A stretch of DNA of 64,000 bases from Lachnospiraceae bacterium (GCA_900766815.1 CAAFWV010000041.1:1-64000); one strand, 5' to 3'. Numbered from the stretch's first letter, positions 9,401-17,219 are shown. Program-made: numbers and translations. Notes: generated by a model not told the origin, from the letters alone.

Positions 9401-9637
9401 GTTGTAAATATCGCTGATGAAGAGACTGCACTTGCAGCATCTGTAGATGATACAGAGGATACAGCAAATGTTGTTGAGATTGGTGATGAGGAGACTCCTC
9501 TTGCAGCATCAGTTGAGGATCAGACAATGTCTTGGTGGTGGTTACTTCTTATCGCATTACTCGGTGCTACAGGCTACGAGATGTATAAGAAGCATCAGCA
9601 GAAGAAGGCACTTGCCGAGAACGACGATGTTGAATAA
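6422..9637 (+). CDS. Large coiled-coil cell-surface protein
   Basis: 1071 residues. A signal peptide ends near ALAAEPGEG (about residue 35); an acidic Ala-rich region (35-290) is strongly helical; the middle (290-850) is mixed with several Thr/Glu-rich segments; a second coiled coil lies around 850-920, including a perfect heptad repeat; then a Pro/Gly/Asn-rich spacer (about 930-1010). The tail has two related boxes, DEETALAAS and DEETPLAAS, a WWWLLLIALLGATGY membrane helix and a Lys-rich end. There is no LPXTG, so anchoring is probably by the C-terminal helix; such TPLA-like boxes are common before the terminal helix of Lachnospiraceae surface proteins. Good ribosome binding site AAGGAGG. 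Function (adhesin or S-layer-like) is inferred. Confidence 0.8.
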   Translation: MKRKVANEKVIRAMAVGIAAMLATATPMTALAAEPGEGENPEATKTSGSEAEVNTVVDDAQAASESADTSVESAEEPVGTVTGDVTDSVVAGEAGTDAKGNDLAQAVIDASDALAGDATGNDLTKGDTAVETAADNLDAAEGAIVSSDSSLDKAEDAYDDAIDAANEAVNTVNEANDAIDAKAGDISNAETIDEANAAYDELVAIADEAEATFNTKLDEYNEAKSAYESAAADVKKYEQAYAAAVALAGSNAEAALKNLNDAKAKAEALEEALKAAKASVDESAAAAVAIAEKEKEVDSTGLNWKEEDNLFNIILQNYYLPEVAHVSDAKITRVGFADDQYNYFKVEGKDADGNSVVLYYNYKLGTDNKSKDEMIIFVKRPVEIFGDPDKTPDRYIDSKGVEKDIKEGLKDGSIFAVVTKNDDGTEVTKYFEKEDLGDATVSDDIIESSDVTETSTEDITVDESTKEETYKFDNEGNLVKEVTANVTTITYTDASFSSDESYASDAERDVAADAKKAELEGAGAKNVEVTETEETTYVVTGTYIPTFTKTVNVNKEYERSYIIFDADEAYSESNAKDKAYNMAMKEINADLGDYYLIGDIQNNLSVSMTEEVSHTEKGWFGKEHKVVDDDSDYLVTGTVEATYAKVTKKTVDRSTFGALWDDIKSLFGKGESANQQLKDEVMAAIEADGGIFVGADWADGSWDKATIRYVKGYKVESDACGTVEEANQSLADKIKAQLKKDGTETYTKNLESKDTVEYTTTYSFDINYLKKTGEKTENKVVKTETYKDAEALKGDIIQNKKFKDGEYLMTRKGDDDDSKAYRDFVANGVAITAKYATLLTEAQAATEAVADAQAEVDKLNDEIAKLNDEIAKLKDNRTSNLGALRTLEEKLATAELNLEEAKGVLEEIDGKLEEAGIDLDDVIRRLTPAPGVPGTPGAPATEDGAPGEGPATVVTTTTNNATNLALTGAGQAGGANAGNADNAGNGGNAGVGGVVNIADEETALAASVDDTEDTANVVEIGDEETPLAASVEDQTMSWWWLLLIALLGATGYEMYKKHQQKKALAENDDVE
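8993..9042 (+). repeat. 21-bp tandem repeat encoding coiled-coil heptads
   Basis: Two perfect copies of a 21-bp unit (8993-9013 and 9014-9034) plus eight bases of a third. Each encodes the heptad KLNDEIA, extending a coiled coil in the surface protein; repeat number could vary between strains. Confidence 0.85.
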
Positions 9638-9671
9638 GATAATTTCAACTATGTAATTTATAAAAATAGTT

Positions 9672-9693
9672 TACCCCGCCATATGGCGGGGTA
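9672..9693 (+). terminator. Terminator after the surface protein gene
   Basis: A perfect 22-bp palindrome with a 9-bp GC-rich stem (TACCCCGCC / GGCGGGGTA), followed by an AT-rich stretch. Confidence 0.8.
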
Positions 9694-9775
9694 TATTATT
9701 ATCATAAGAACCCAAGTGATTGGGAGAAAGGATACATCCGATTAGAATTATTGCCTAATTGGATAATTCGAATTT

Positions 9776-10342
9776 GTGAAGAGAAGAATATATAAATATA
9801 TATCATGTATGCTGGTTCTTGCCCTGCTTCTTTCGGGCTGTGGCGCCGGAGCAAACAGAAACGTAAATGACAGTTCTACTCAGACTGACAGTGAAGCTGT
9901 AGAGAACGAGGAAGTGACTGAGGATACTACTGCAGACACAGGTGTGGATTCGAATGCGGATACAAGTGTTGATTCGAATGAAGATAATGCCGACACAGAG
10001 CTTCTCGTACTTACCGCAATTAACCTTACCGGTATTGATATAGGTATGTTCTCAGTTATTGACCCGGCTACGGGTGAGCAGACCAATATAGGTGGCCTTA
10101 AGAACTATGAGAGATATACCTTCGAGTGCAACTGGCCCAAGGATACCAAGGAATTCCAGTGGGCACTTTATAACATGGAAGGTGAGCTTTGCATTGAAGC
10201 AACAACCGATATCTCTTCTGCCGAGCAGGCAGCCTTCTTAATTATGTTAGGTAAGGATAATGTTGAAGATGTTAAGGTATATTATGATGATGAGGTCGAG
10301 AATGTCGATTTGGATGAACTGGTGAAGCCATACGAAGAGTAG
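9776..10342 (+). CDS. Putative small lipoprotein
   Basis: 188 residues with a GTG start and a lipoprotein signal (MKRRIYKYISCMLVLALLLS then GCG, Cys about residue 22). After an acidic Asp/Thr/Ser linker (25-75) a compact beta-rich domain follows (LTAINLTGIDIGMFSVIDPA to KVYYDDEV). I do not recognise the domain. Extracytoplasmic and membrane-anchored. Ribosome binding site is weak. It stands alone between the surface protein terminator and the acyltransferase gene, 54 bp upstream of the latter. Confidence 0.65.
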   Translation: MKRRIYKYISCMLVLALLLSGCGAGANRNVNDSSTQTDSEAVENEEVTEDTTADTGVDSNADTSVDSNEDNADTELLVLTAINLTGIDIGMFSVIDPATGEQTNIGGLKNYERYTFECNWPKDTKEFQWALYNMEGELCIEATTDISSAEQAAFLIMLGKDNVEDVKVYYDDEVENVDLDELVKPYEE

Positions 10343-10396
10343 ATAAGACCAGTGGTGCTGATATATATGTAAGATTGTCACTTCGAGGGGGAAATA

Positions 10397-11671
10397 ATGA
10401 AGATTAAGACTATCGAAATGGATTATGAGGATGTACTTAAGCTTCCTATGTATAAGCATAAGAATCCTCAGAAGCAAAGCGCATTTTTTAGACATCTGAT
10501 TAAGCTACTGTCAGCAATAGACTTAAAGAGAATTGGGTTTACCTATGAATTAATCGGAATGGAGAAGCTAAAGCAGGGCGAGCCCTGTCTGGTGCTTATG
10601 AATCATTCAAGCTTTATTGATCTGGAGATTGCCTCATCACTTCTGTATCCGAGACCCTTCCACATTGTATGTACACTGGATGGTTTTGTGGGTAAGGAGA
10701 AGCTGATGCGAAGCATAGGCTGTATCCCTACTAAGAAGTTCGTGACAGACGTTACCCTGGTACGTGACATGGTATATGCAGTGAAGGAACTTAAAAGTTC
10801 GGTGCTTATGTATCCGGAGGCAAGCTATAGCTTCGATGGAACGGCGACACCATTGCCGTCAAGCCTCGGCAAGTGTCTCAAACTTTTGAAGGTCCCGGTT
10901 ATTATGATTAAGACCGAGGGCGCTTTTCACAGAGACCCATTATACAATGGATTACAGATAAGGAAGGTGCCGGTCTCTGCTAAGATGGAATACATCATCT
11001 CACCGGAGGATATTGAGAAGAAGTCGGTGAAGGAGCTTAATGCAATTCTTGACAGGCAGTTTGATTTTGACCACTTCAGATGGCAGCAGGATAATTCGAT
11101 TAAGATAAGCGAGCCCTTCCGCGCGGACGGGTTAAACCGTGTGCTCTACAAGTGTCCGAAGTGTGGCAGTGAGGACGGAATGCAGGGACGAGGTATTGAG
11201 ATAACCTGCAGACATTGTGGTAATAAATTTGTACTTAGCGAATATGGTGTACTTGAGTCATCCGGGGACAGCAAGGGCTTTACACACATACCGGACTGGT
11301 ATAAGTGGGAGAGGGAGTGTGTAAGGAAGGAGCTTAATGATAATACCTATAGGCTTGAGATTCCGGTGTCGATATCCATGCTTGTGGACACCAACAGTAT
11401 ATATAATGTCGGTGATGGTGTGCTGACACATACAAGGGATGGCTTTCATCTTGTTGGCTGTGACGGTAGACTTGAATATTTTCAGGAACCTATGGCATCA
11501 TACAGCCTCTATGCTGATTATTACTGGTATGAGATTGGTGATGTGATATGTATAGGTGATGAGAAGGCACAGTATTATTGCTTCCCCAAGTCGGACACAG
11601 ATGTTGTTGCCAAGACCAGGCTTGCCTGCGAGGAGTTGTATAAGCTGAAGCGAGATAAGGAGATTGGATAA
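10397..11671 (+). CDS. PlsC-like acyltransferase with C-terminal zinc ribbon
   Basis: 424 residues. An acyltransferase domain at about 45-230 has the catalytic NHSSFID (NHx4D) and the downstream MYPEASYSFDG and VPVIMIKTEG blocks. It is followed at about 250-280 by a zinc ribbon (CPKCG, then CRHCG) and a C-terminal domain of about 140 residues that I do not recognise. The family transfers acyl groups from acyl-ACP or acyl-CoA to lysophospholipid or glycolipid acceptors at the cytoplasmic face of the membrane. The zinc ribbon between two domains is unusual for simple PlsC proteins. GGGGG precedes the ATG. Confidence 0.8.
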   Translation: MKIKTIEMDYEDVLKLPMYKHKNPQKQSAFFRHLIKLLSAIDLKRIGFTYELIGMEKLKQGEPCLVLMNHSSFIDLEIASSLLYPRPFHIVCTLDGFVGKEKLMRSIGCIPTKKFVTDVTLVRDMVYAVKELKSSVLMYPEASYSFDGTATPLPSSLGKCLKLLKVPVIMIKTEGAFHRDPLYNGLQIRKVPVSAKMEYIISPEDIEKKSVKELNAILDRQFDFDHFRWQQDNSIKISEPFRADGLNRVLYKCPKCGSEDGMQGRGIEITCRHCGNKFVLSEYGVLESSGDSKGFTHIPDWYKWERECVRKELNDNTYRLEIPVSISMLVDTNSIYNVGDGVLTHTRDGFHLVGCDGRLEYFQEPMASYSLYADYYWYEIGDVICIGDEKAQYYCFPKSDTDVVAKTRLACEELYKLKRDKEIG

Positions 11672-11695
11672 CGGTATTCGGAGAGTACCGTTATC
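11667..11695 (+). terminator. Hairpin at the end of the acyltransferase gene
   Basis: A 10-bp perfect stem GATAACGGTA / TACCGTTATC with nine-base loop overlaps the stop codon. No T-tract follows, so terminator strength is doubtful. Confidence 0.5.
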
Positions 11696-11757
11696 GATTA
11701 TTAGCACAATTTATTATTAATAATGTCGTTCAAATTAACGATAAGCATTATCAAAAG

Positions 11758-11797
11758 CTAATTGTTAACCAAAATGAAAACAATGGTTGACAATTAG
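11758..11797 (+). promoter_or_regulatory. BirA operator upstream of bioY
   Basis: CTAATTGTTAACC (11758-11770), 14 bp, then GGTTGACAATTAG (11785-11797). The arms match as inverted repeats at 12 of 13 positions and fit the TTGTTAAC/GTTAACAA type of Firmicutes BirA site. The right arm covers the -35 box, so binding of biotinyl-AMP-charged BirA would block RNA polymerase. Confidence 0.9.
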
Positions 11798-11815
11798 TTT
11801 TTTTATATTTACAAT
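11787..11815 (+). promoter_or_regulatory. bioY promoter
   Basis: Perfect -35 TTGACA (11787-11792), 17-bp spacer and TACAAT (11810-11815), lying within and just after the BirA operator. Confidence 0.85.
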
Positions 11816-11864
11816 AACACCGATGAAAGAATATTTCATAAAGATTGTTATGAGGAGTAAAACT

Positions 11865-12422
11865 ATGAACACTAATGAAAACAAATTATTTACAGTAAGA
11901 AATATGTGCTATGTCGGTCTGTTTACCGCAGTTATCGCCATAATGGCTCAGATATCGATTCCGATGCCGCTTGGTGTGCCGATGACAATGCAGACCTTCG
12001 CAATTACACTTGCAGCTATTATTCTTGGAGCAAAGCTTTCAACTATTTCAACTTTTATCTATATTCTTCTTGGTGCAATAGGTCTTCCTGTTCTTGCAGG
12101 ATTCTCAGGTGGCTTCAGCAAGTTCGTAGGACCTACAGGAGGATTCTTGATTTCCTTCCCGATTATGGCCTTCATTATCGGATACGCTGTTGACCACAGA
12201 ACTGCATTCAAGGGAGCTTTTGTTGTAGGTCTTATCGCAGGAACCGTAGTGAACTACATTGTTGGAATAGCAATGTTCTGTATTTTGACACAGAGCTCAG
12301 TTGCGGTCGGTTTTACCGCATGTGTGCTTCCATTCATCCCTACAGCCATTATTAAGGCAATTCTTGCATCTCTCATCGGCTTCCCTATCAGGAAGAGACT
12401 TAAGGTAATGGGCTTATGCTAG
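11865..12422 (+). CDS. bioY: Biotin transporter BioY (S component)
   Basis: 185 residues from the ATG at 11865, which has GAGGAG at a good distance; an upstream in-frame ATG (11787) falls in the promoter. About six membrane segments with the BioY pattern: QISIPMPLGVPMTMQTFAI near residue 28, LGAIGLPVLAGFSGG near 75 and FVGPTGGFLISFP near 90. BioY binds and imports biotin alone or with a shared ECF EcfAAT module, which is not in the window. Regulation by the BirA site upstream is clear. It overlaps the next gene by 7 bp. Confidence 0.95.
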   Translation: MNTNENKLFTVRNMCYVGLFTAVIAIMAQISIPMPLGVPMTMQTFAITLAAIILGAKLSTISTFIYILLGAIGLPVLAGFSGGFSKFVGPTGGFLISFPIMAFIIGYAVDHRTAFKGAFVVGLIAGTVVNYIVGIAMFCILTQSSVAVGFTACVLPFIPTAIIKAILASLIGFPIRKRLKVMGLC

Positions 12423-12805
12423 AACTAAGACCACATCATCTGCTCTGCACACAGGGCTATTCCGGTAAGGGCTACAGCGAGGAATTTGTTGAGAACATGA
12501 ATGAGGTTGTGGACAAGCTTAGGAATGTCCCGGGATTCAGGGTTAAGATTGTATGTGACAGTGACAGCCTGTGCAGCCACTGTCCCAATATGATTGGACC
12601 CAATCTCTGCAACACTCAGGATAAGGTAGCAGGCTTTGACAGAAAGACCATGGAGGTCTTCGGAATAGAAGAGAAGGAATATGTCTACAGCGAGATAGTG
12701 GACTACATCAAATCCGTTGCGACAGAAGAAAAGATGTCATACATCTGCTCGGAGTGCAGCTGGTATCCTATAAGCGCCTGCAGAAGGAATATATTGAATA
12801 AATAG
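12416..12805 (+). CDS. DUF1284 protein, Cys-rich
   Basis: 129 residues starting MLELRPHHLLCTQGYSG, the characteristic DUF1284 opening. Eight or more cysteines occur in CDSDSLCSHC, LCNTQ and ICSECSWYPISAC, suggesting a metal or iron-sulfur site. Soluble, function unknown. It overlaps the end of bioY and is therefore in the BirA-controlled operon, an association that could mean a link to biotin or simply shared transcription. Confidence 0.85.
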   Translation: MLELRPHHLLCTQGYSGKGYSEEFVENMNEVVDKLRNVPGFRVKIVCDSDSLCSHCPNMIGPNLCNTQDKVAGFDRKTMEVFGIEEKEYVYSEIVDYIKSVATEEKMSYICSECSWYPISACRRNILNK

Positions 12806-12816
12806 AAGATAATTTA

Positions 12817-12841
12817 CGCCAATCTCACAACGAGATTGGCG
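12817..12841. terminator. Bidirectional terminator between convergent genes
   Basis: A 10-bp perfect stem CGCCAATCTC / GAGATTGGCG with a five-base loop lies between the DUF1284 gene and the convergent methionine gamma-lyase gene. A T-rich stretch follows on the plus strand. Confidence 0.7.
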
Positions 12842-12861
12842 CTTGTTATTGTTGATAATAA

Positions 12862-14040
12862 TTACTTCATTGCCAGACGCAATGCATTATCAAGATCTTC
12901 AATCAGGTCATCAGCATTCTCGATACCTATAGACAGTCTGACCTGTCCGTCGAATATGCTAACTGCATGACGCTGCTCAGGAGTCATGTCGAAGTGACTC
13001 ATTGACGGTGAATGCTGGATGAGCGAATCAACATTGCCAAGACTTGTTGCAAGACTGAATAGCTTAACGTTGTTCATAACAGTTCTTACAGAATCCAGAC
13101 CACCCTTAATGTCGACACTCATCATTCCACCGAAGCCGCGCATCTGTTTTTTGGCAACTTCATATCCGGGATTGTCCTTTAATCCGGGGTAATATACCTT
13201 ATCAACCATTGGATGAGTGCTTAAGAATTCGGCGACCTTCATGGCGTTCTCACAATGCTTTTCCATTCTGACAGACAGAGTCTTTATTCCGTTTACCAGT
13301 TGCCATGCTGCGAAGGGATCGAGAACGGCACCGAAGCACTGAAGGAAGGGCATTCTGCATCTGTCAATTATTGTCTTGCTTGATGCTATGACGCCGGCTG
13401 TTACATTGCCGTGACCACCGATATACTTGGTAGCACTATGAACAACAATATCTGCTCCAAGATCCAGAGCGTTCTGAAGGTAAGGCGATGCAAAAGTGCT
13501 GTCGACTATGAGTGTTATCCCCTCGAATTCCTTAAGCATTCCGGATACTTCGGAAATATCAGTTATTTTCAGTGTGGGATTGGCAGGTGTCTCAACATAC
13601 ACAAGAGTTGTGTTTGGTTTAATTGCCGCCTTTATTGCATCAACATCTGTTGTGTCAACAATGCTGTATTCCACTCCCAAAGAAGGCAATATTTTTGTGA
13701 ACAATGCGAAGGTGCAACCATATATTACATCTCCGAAAATGATATGGTCTCCGGACTTAATCTGAGACATAACAGCTGTTGAGATGGCTCCAAGACCTGA
13801 AGCAACACCAAGTGAATCTTCTGCGTGTTCAAGAGCCATTATTCTTTCTTCGAATTCCCTTACCGAAGGATTACCGAAGCGACTGTATACAAATCCCTCA
13901 TCAATATGCTGATTAAGATATACTGCGGTATCAAAGTCCTTTAGAATATATGTGGAAGTCTGATAAACTGGACTTACATGACTTCCTGTGGTGGGGTCAA
14001 CAAATCTGTTGGCATGAATAACTTCTGTTCCGGGTTTCAT
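12862..14040 (-). CDS. megL: Methionine gamma-lyase-like PLP enzyme (Cys/Met metabolism family)
   Basis: 392 residues, full length for the fold type I transsulfuration family. PLP lysine is K205 in SATKYIGGHG. The DVIYGCTFALF motif places a Cys (C109) exactly where methionine gamma-lyases have their specificity Cys; cystathionine lyases usually have another residue, so gamma-lyase is favoured. Reaction: methionine to 2-oxobutyrate, methanethiol and ammonia; homocysteine is also a possible substrate. It starts 29 bp after the racemase-like gene, in the same operon. O-acetylhomoserine sulfhydrylase or cystathionine gamma-lyase remain possible. Confidence 0.8.
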   Translation of the reverse strand: MKPGTEVIHANRFVDPTTGSHVSPVYQTSTYILKDFDTAVYLNQHIDEGFVYSRFGNPSVREFEERIMALEHAEDSLGVASGLGAISTAVMSQIKSGDHIIFGDVIYGCTFALFTKILPSLGVEYSIVDTTDVDAIKAAIKPNTTLVYVETPANPTLKITDISEVSGMLKEFEGITLIVDSTFASPYLQNALDLGADIVVHSATKYIGGHGNVTAGVIASSKTIIDRCRMPFLQCFGAVLDPFAAWQLVNGIKTLSVRMEKHCENAMKVAEFLSTHPMVDKVYYPGLKDNPGYEVAKKQMRGFGGMMSVDIKGGLDSVRTVMNNVKLFSLATSLGNVDSLIQHSPSMSHFDMTPEQRHAVSIFDGQVRLSIGIENADDLIEDLDNALRLAMK

Positions 14041-14069
14041 AATAGTTCTCCTCCTTTTGCTTTATTCAG

Positions 14070-15191
14070 TTAATGATAGACTAATTGCTTATGTATATAC
14101 TCCGATGTGCAGATATGAAGTGCACTGGAATAATTACATACGAGTTTAACTACTTCTCCGACACGATATTTTCGTTTACTGTTGGTAATATCAATCATCA
14201 TGTGGTCTGAACTTGCACCCTCTATGGTGATACGTTTATCTATCGGTTTGAGCTCGCCTATATCGGTATCCTGTTTGCCAAGTGCGCAGATGGCTCTTGT
14301 CCGAATACCTTTATCACTGAAGGACGGTATCTGTCCGAAAGCGTCGCGTCCTATTATTCCATGAGGGAGAGAAGGCTTATTCTTGATCTCCACAATCTCA
14401 ACCTCCAGAATAAAACTGTCCTGTCTGAGGTATGAATATTCTATGTTCATTGCCGGTTCACGTCCAAACAGTATGAGTTCTCCGAGCCTGAGATTATTAA
14501 TTTCAGCAGGAAGAATATGGTTATCCAGAAGGTTATAGGAACTTGAATTGCCACCGGATATGATGTGACAGGCAATATGAAGTTCATTTGTAATATAGTT
14601 TTTAAGACCAATCAGTTCCTTAAATGTAGATGGGGTTGGAATAACCCCTCCAAAACAGGTCTCGTTGGCACCAATTCCCATAAAATCAATGTTTGACATT
14701 GCTGATATTTCTTTAATGGAACTCAGTATCTCGAAATATGAGTTTTGAGTCAGTCTGTCTTCATCTTTGCTATAGCTTTCACCGTCTCCGAGGAACCATC
14801 CCTCTCTGAGATCTCCTACATCTATCATAAGAATAACGCCGTGTCGTTTACCCTGTTTGCGTGCACAATTGTTAAGCACGCGTATGGTACTGATTTCACT
14901 GTTTAGAGAAATGTCAGCATATTTAATAACATCTTCGCATTCTGATATCATTGGGATTCTGATTAACCATTTAGAACATGGCAGTTCGGAAAAATTGCTA
15001 AGATTGACGATTCTGGAATCTCCAAGTGTTTTAACACCACCCTTTAGTAAGGCTTTGGCAATGTCCTTATTGCCACCAAAGCACTTGGTTACTGCTGTAA
15101 CCTCAACACCGCTTGCATGTGCCCGACGAAGTACCTCTTTGGTGTTTGCGGTAATATGATTCAGATTAATCTTAAGGTTTGGATACATCAT
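14070..15191 (-). CDS. Ornithine/alanine racemase family PLP enzyme
   Basis: 373 residues with an N-terminal alanine-racemase-type barrel. PLP lysine is probably K36 in AVTKCFGG; the DVGDLREGW and GGNSSSYNLL blocks match the alanine/ornithine racemase family. Its best known member, Orr of Clostridium sticklandii, interconverts L- and D-ornithine in the Stickland pathway. No ornithine aminomutase is near. It diverges from the amino acid ABC operon and precedes megL. Two tandem ATGs follow AGGAGG; the second, at 15188, has the better spacing. Substrate unproven. Confidence 0.8.
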   Translation of the reverse strand: MMYPNLKINLNHITANTKEVLRRAHASGVEVTAVTKCFGGNKDIAKALLKGGVKTLGDSRIVNLSNFSELPCSKWLIRIPMISECEDVIKYADISLNSEISTIRVLNNCARKQGKRHGVILMIDVGDLREGWFLGDGESYSKDEDRLTQNSYFEILSSIKEISAMSNIDFMGIGANETCFGGVIPTPSTFKELIGLKNYITNELHIACHIISGGNSSSYNLLDNHILPAEINNLRLGELILFGREPAMNIEYSYLRQDSFILEVEIVEIKNKPSLPHGIIGRDAFGQIPSFSDKGIRTRAICALGKQDTDIGELKPIDKRITIEGASSDHMMIDITNSKRKYRVGEVVKLVCNYSSALHICTSEYIHKQLVYH

Positions 15192-15234
15192 AACGCCTCC
15201 TTACAAAAAACGTGAATCAGAAAATCATAAACAC

Positions 15235-15291
15235 TGTAAGTAAATTTTGATACTACTATCTACCAGAATGAAGCGAATGTAAATACTTACA
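15235..15291. repeat. Inverted repeat TGTAAGTA / TACTTACA in the divergent spacer
   Basis: Perfect 8-bp arms at 15235-15242 and 15284-15291 between the racemase and ABC operons, centres 49 bp apart. Possibly two half-sites of a regulator acting on both operons. The spacer between 15192 and 15455 also holds the promoter and hairpins listed separately. Confidence 0.35.
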
Positions 15292-15321
15292 AAGAATGAA
15301 AAAAATCATACATTGGTGTTG

Positions 15322-15350
15322 TTGACTAATAAAAAAAGCGGTGATATTAT
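15322..15350 (+). promoter_or_regulatory. Promoter of the amino acid ABC operon
   Basis: TTGACT (15322-15327) and TATTAT (15345-15350) with a 17-bp spacer. Transcription should begin about 15357. Confidence 0.75.
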
Positions 15351-15360
15351 GAGCAACAAC

Positions 15361-15413
15361 AAAAGGCAACAGAGCTGTTTCGGCGCTGTTGCTTTTTGCT
15401 TTATAAGCAAAAA
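15361..15413 (+). promoter_or_regulatory. Two overlapping leader hairpins (attenuator candidate)
   Basis: Hairpin 1: GCAACAGAGC (15366-15375) with GCGCTGTTGC (15383-15392), one mismatch, followed by TTTTT, a terminator shape. Hairpin 2: TTTTTGCTT (15393-15401) with AAGCAAAAA (15405-15413), perfect, reusing the T-tract of hairpin 1. The leader starts only a few bases upstream, so no room exists for a large aptamer; a protein or tandem terminator mechanism is more likely. Confidence 0.6.
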
Positions 15414-15455
15414 CTTATAAAAAGTAATGCACAAGTTAAGGAGGAGATGAGAATT

Positions 15456-16370
15456 ATGAAAAAGAAATTGGTAAGTGTATTGCTAATTGTCACAATGCTG
15501 GCAGCAGTTCTTCCTGGTTGTGGTTCTGCTAAAGAAGCAACCCCTGCAGAACCTGAAGCTGAAGCGGTTGAGGAGACAGCTGAAGAAGTAACCGAGGAAA
15601 GTGGAGAGAAGAAGGTTATCAGAGTTGCTCTTGAAGCTGCATATGCTCCGTTTAACTGGACACAGGTAGATGATTCCAACGGTGCATGCCCTATTGCAGG
15701 TACTAACGAATATGTAAACGGTTATGATGTATTGGTTACTAAGATGATATGTGAAACTCTGGGATATGATTATGAATTCTATAAGACAGACTGGGATGCA
15801 CTTATTCTTGGACTTAATACAAACAAGTATGATGCACTAATCTGCGGAATGAATATGACAGAGGAACGTAAGGAAAGCGTAGCCTTCACAACTCCTTATT
15901 ACAGAACGACCAACTGTATTCTTGTAAGAAAGGATAATGAAAAATATGCAAGCTGTTCATCAATAGATGAGCTCGATGGTGCGACTGCAATTACACAGTT
16001 TAACAGTAACTGGGAGCCGCTTGTTCCTGAGATTCCCAATGTAAATGCTCTTCCAGGAACAACAACCACCAATGAAGTTGCTGCACAGGTTCTTGGTGGT
16101 AAGGCTGATGTCGGAATTCTTGATGATGCAACTGCAGCAGTAATCTGTATGTCTAATGAAGAGCTTACATACTATATGTTCGATGAAGGAAAGGGATTCT
16201 CAACTGACGGCCAGGATTCGGACTATATGGGTATTGCTGTTCGACTTGAGGATACAGAGCTTCTTAATGATATCAACAGAGCACTTGAGGAAAATGGATT
16301 TGATGCTGCAAAGCAGAAAGAATTCATGGATCAGGCTCTTGCAGTTCTTCCTCAGTCAGAACTTGAGTAA
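15456..16370 (+). CDS. Polar amino acid ABC transporter substrate-binding lipoprotein
   Basis: 304 residues from ATG 15456 (AAGGAGG upstream). Lipoprotein signal with VLPGC (Cys 22) then an acidic linker and the bilobed SBP_bac_3 fold: IRVALEAAYAPFNW at the start, GYDVLVTKMICETLGYDYEF, the ALICGMNMTEERKESVAFTTPYY hinge stretch (residues about 130-150) and GGKADVGILDDATA. The family captures polar amino acids (His, Arg, Gln, Lys, cystine) outside the membrane. A Cys and an insert (SNGACPIAGTNEYV) near the ligand pocket are unusual. First gene of the transporter/PLP enzyme operon. Confidence 0.9.
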   Translation: MKKKLVSVLLIVTMLAAVLPGCGSAKEATPAEPEAEAVEETAEEVTEESGEKKVIRVALEAAYAPFNWTQVDDSNGACPIAGTNEYVNGYDVLVTKMICETLGYDYEFYKTDWDALILGLNTNKYDALICGMNMTEERKESVAFTTPYYRTTNCILVRKDNEKYASCSSIDELDGATAITQFNSNWEPLVPEIPNVNALPGTTTTNEVAAQVLGGKADVGILDDATAAVICMSNEELTYYMFDEGKGFSTDGQDSDYMGIAVRLEDTELLNDINRALEENGFDAAKQKEFMDQALAVLPQSELE

Positions 16371-16467
16371 GTAGCTTATATACTATGGGAAATATGTTGT
16401 ACTATTCATCCATATATAGGATTGGGAGAGGAGATGCTCCTCCCCAATCCGACATTAAAATGAGGTG

Positions 16468-17217
16468 ATGAATTTGTTTTTTGAATGGTTAATTAGATTA
16501 CTAAATGAGTTCTGGCCATTATTTGTAAGCGGAACCATAACAACAATTGAGATTACATTATTTGGTACCGTCATAGGATATCTTATCGGATTCTTAGTAG
16601 GAATAATTGAATCCACACCATCCTCGACGGGGAAAATGTCAGTCAAGGGCGCTTTTACCGCTGCACTTAAACTGGTATGCAAAGGATATGTGTTGCTGTT
16701 TAGAGGTACGCCAATGATCGTTCAGGCCATGGTTATTTATTATGGCAGTTTGCAGGCTTTCAATATTGATTTGAATTCCTTCGTTGCTGCGGTCATTGTC
16801 GTGAGTCTGAATACCGGTGCTTATATGGCTGAGACGGTAAGGGGAGGCATATGTTCCATTGATCCGGGTCAGACCGAAGGAGCCAAGGCACTTGGAATGT
16901 CGCATGTAACAACCATGATGACGGTGATTCTGCCCCAGGCCTTCAGAAATATTCTTCCGCAGATGGGCAATAATTTTATAGCCAATATCAAAGATACCTC
17001 TGTGCTGAATATTATTTCTGTATCTGAATTGTTCTTTACAACCAAAACGGTTGCAGGTTCGTATTATAAATATTTTGAAGCGTATACGATTACTGCAATC
17101 ATATATCTTGTGCTGACAATCGTATTTAATTATATTTTTGGTTTGGTAGAGAAATGGTGCACACCTGCCAAAGACTATGAACTTGTTGATGTGGACGAAT
17201 ACGAAAGGGGGCTTTAG
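16468..17217 (+). CDS. Polar amino acid ABC transporter permease
   Basis: 249 residues with about five membrane helices and the HisM/GlnP pattern: [17 protein letters not shown], the EAA-like loop [21 protein letters not shown] and [16 protein letters not shown]. Works as a dimer with the downstream ATPase. The start is uncertain: ATG at 16468 lies within the ribosome binding site GAGGTGAT, while TTG at 16474 is eight bases after GAGG and may be the real start. 97 bp separate it from the binding protein gene; the ATPase follows after 2 bp. Confidence 0.9.
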   Translation: MNLFFEWLIRLLNEFWPLFVSGTITTIEITLFGTVIGYLIGFLVGIIESTPSSTGKMSVKGAFTAALKLVCKGYVLLFRGTPMIVQAMVIYYGSLQAFNIDLNSFVAAVIVVSLNTGAYMAETVRGGICSIDPGQTEGAKALGMSHVTTMMTVILPQAFRNILPQMGNNFIANIKDTSVLNIISVSELFFTTKTVAGSYYKYFEAYTITAIIYLVLTIVFNYIFGLVEKWCTPAKDYELVDVDEYERGL

Positions 17218-17219
17218 GG

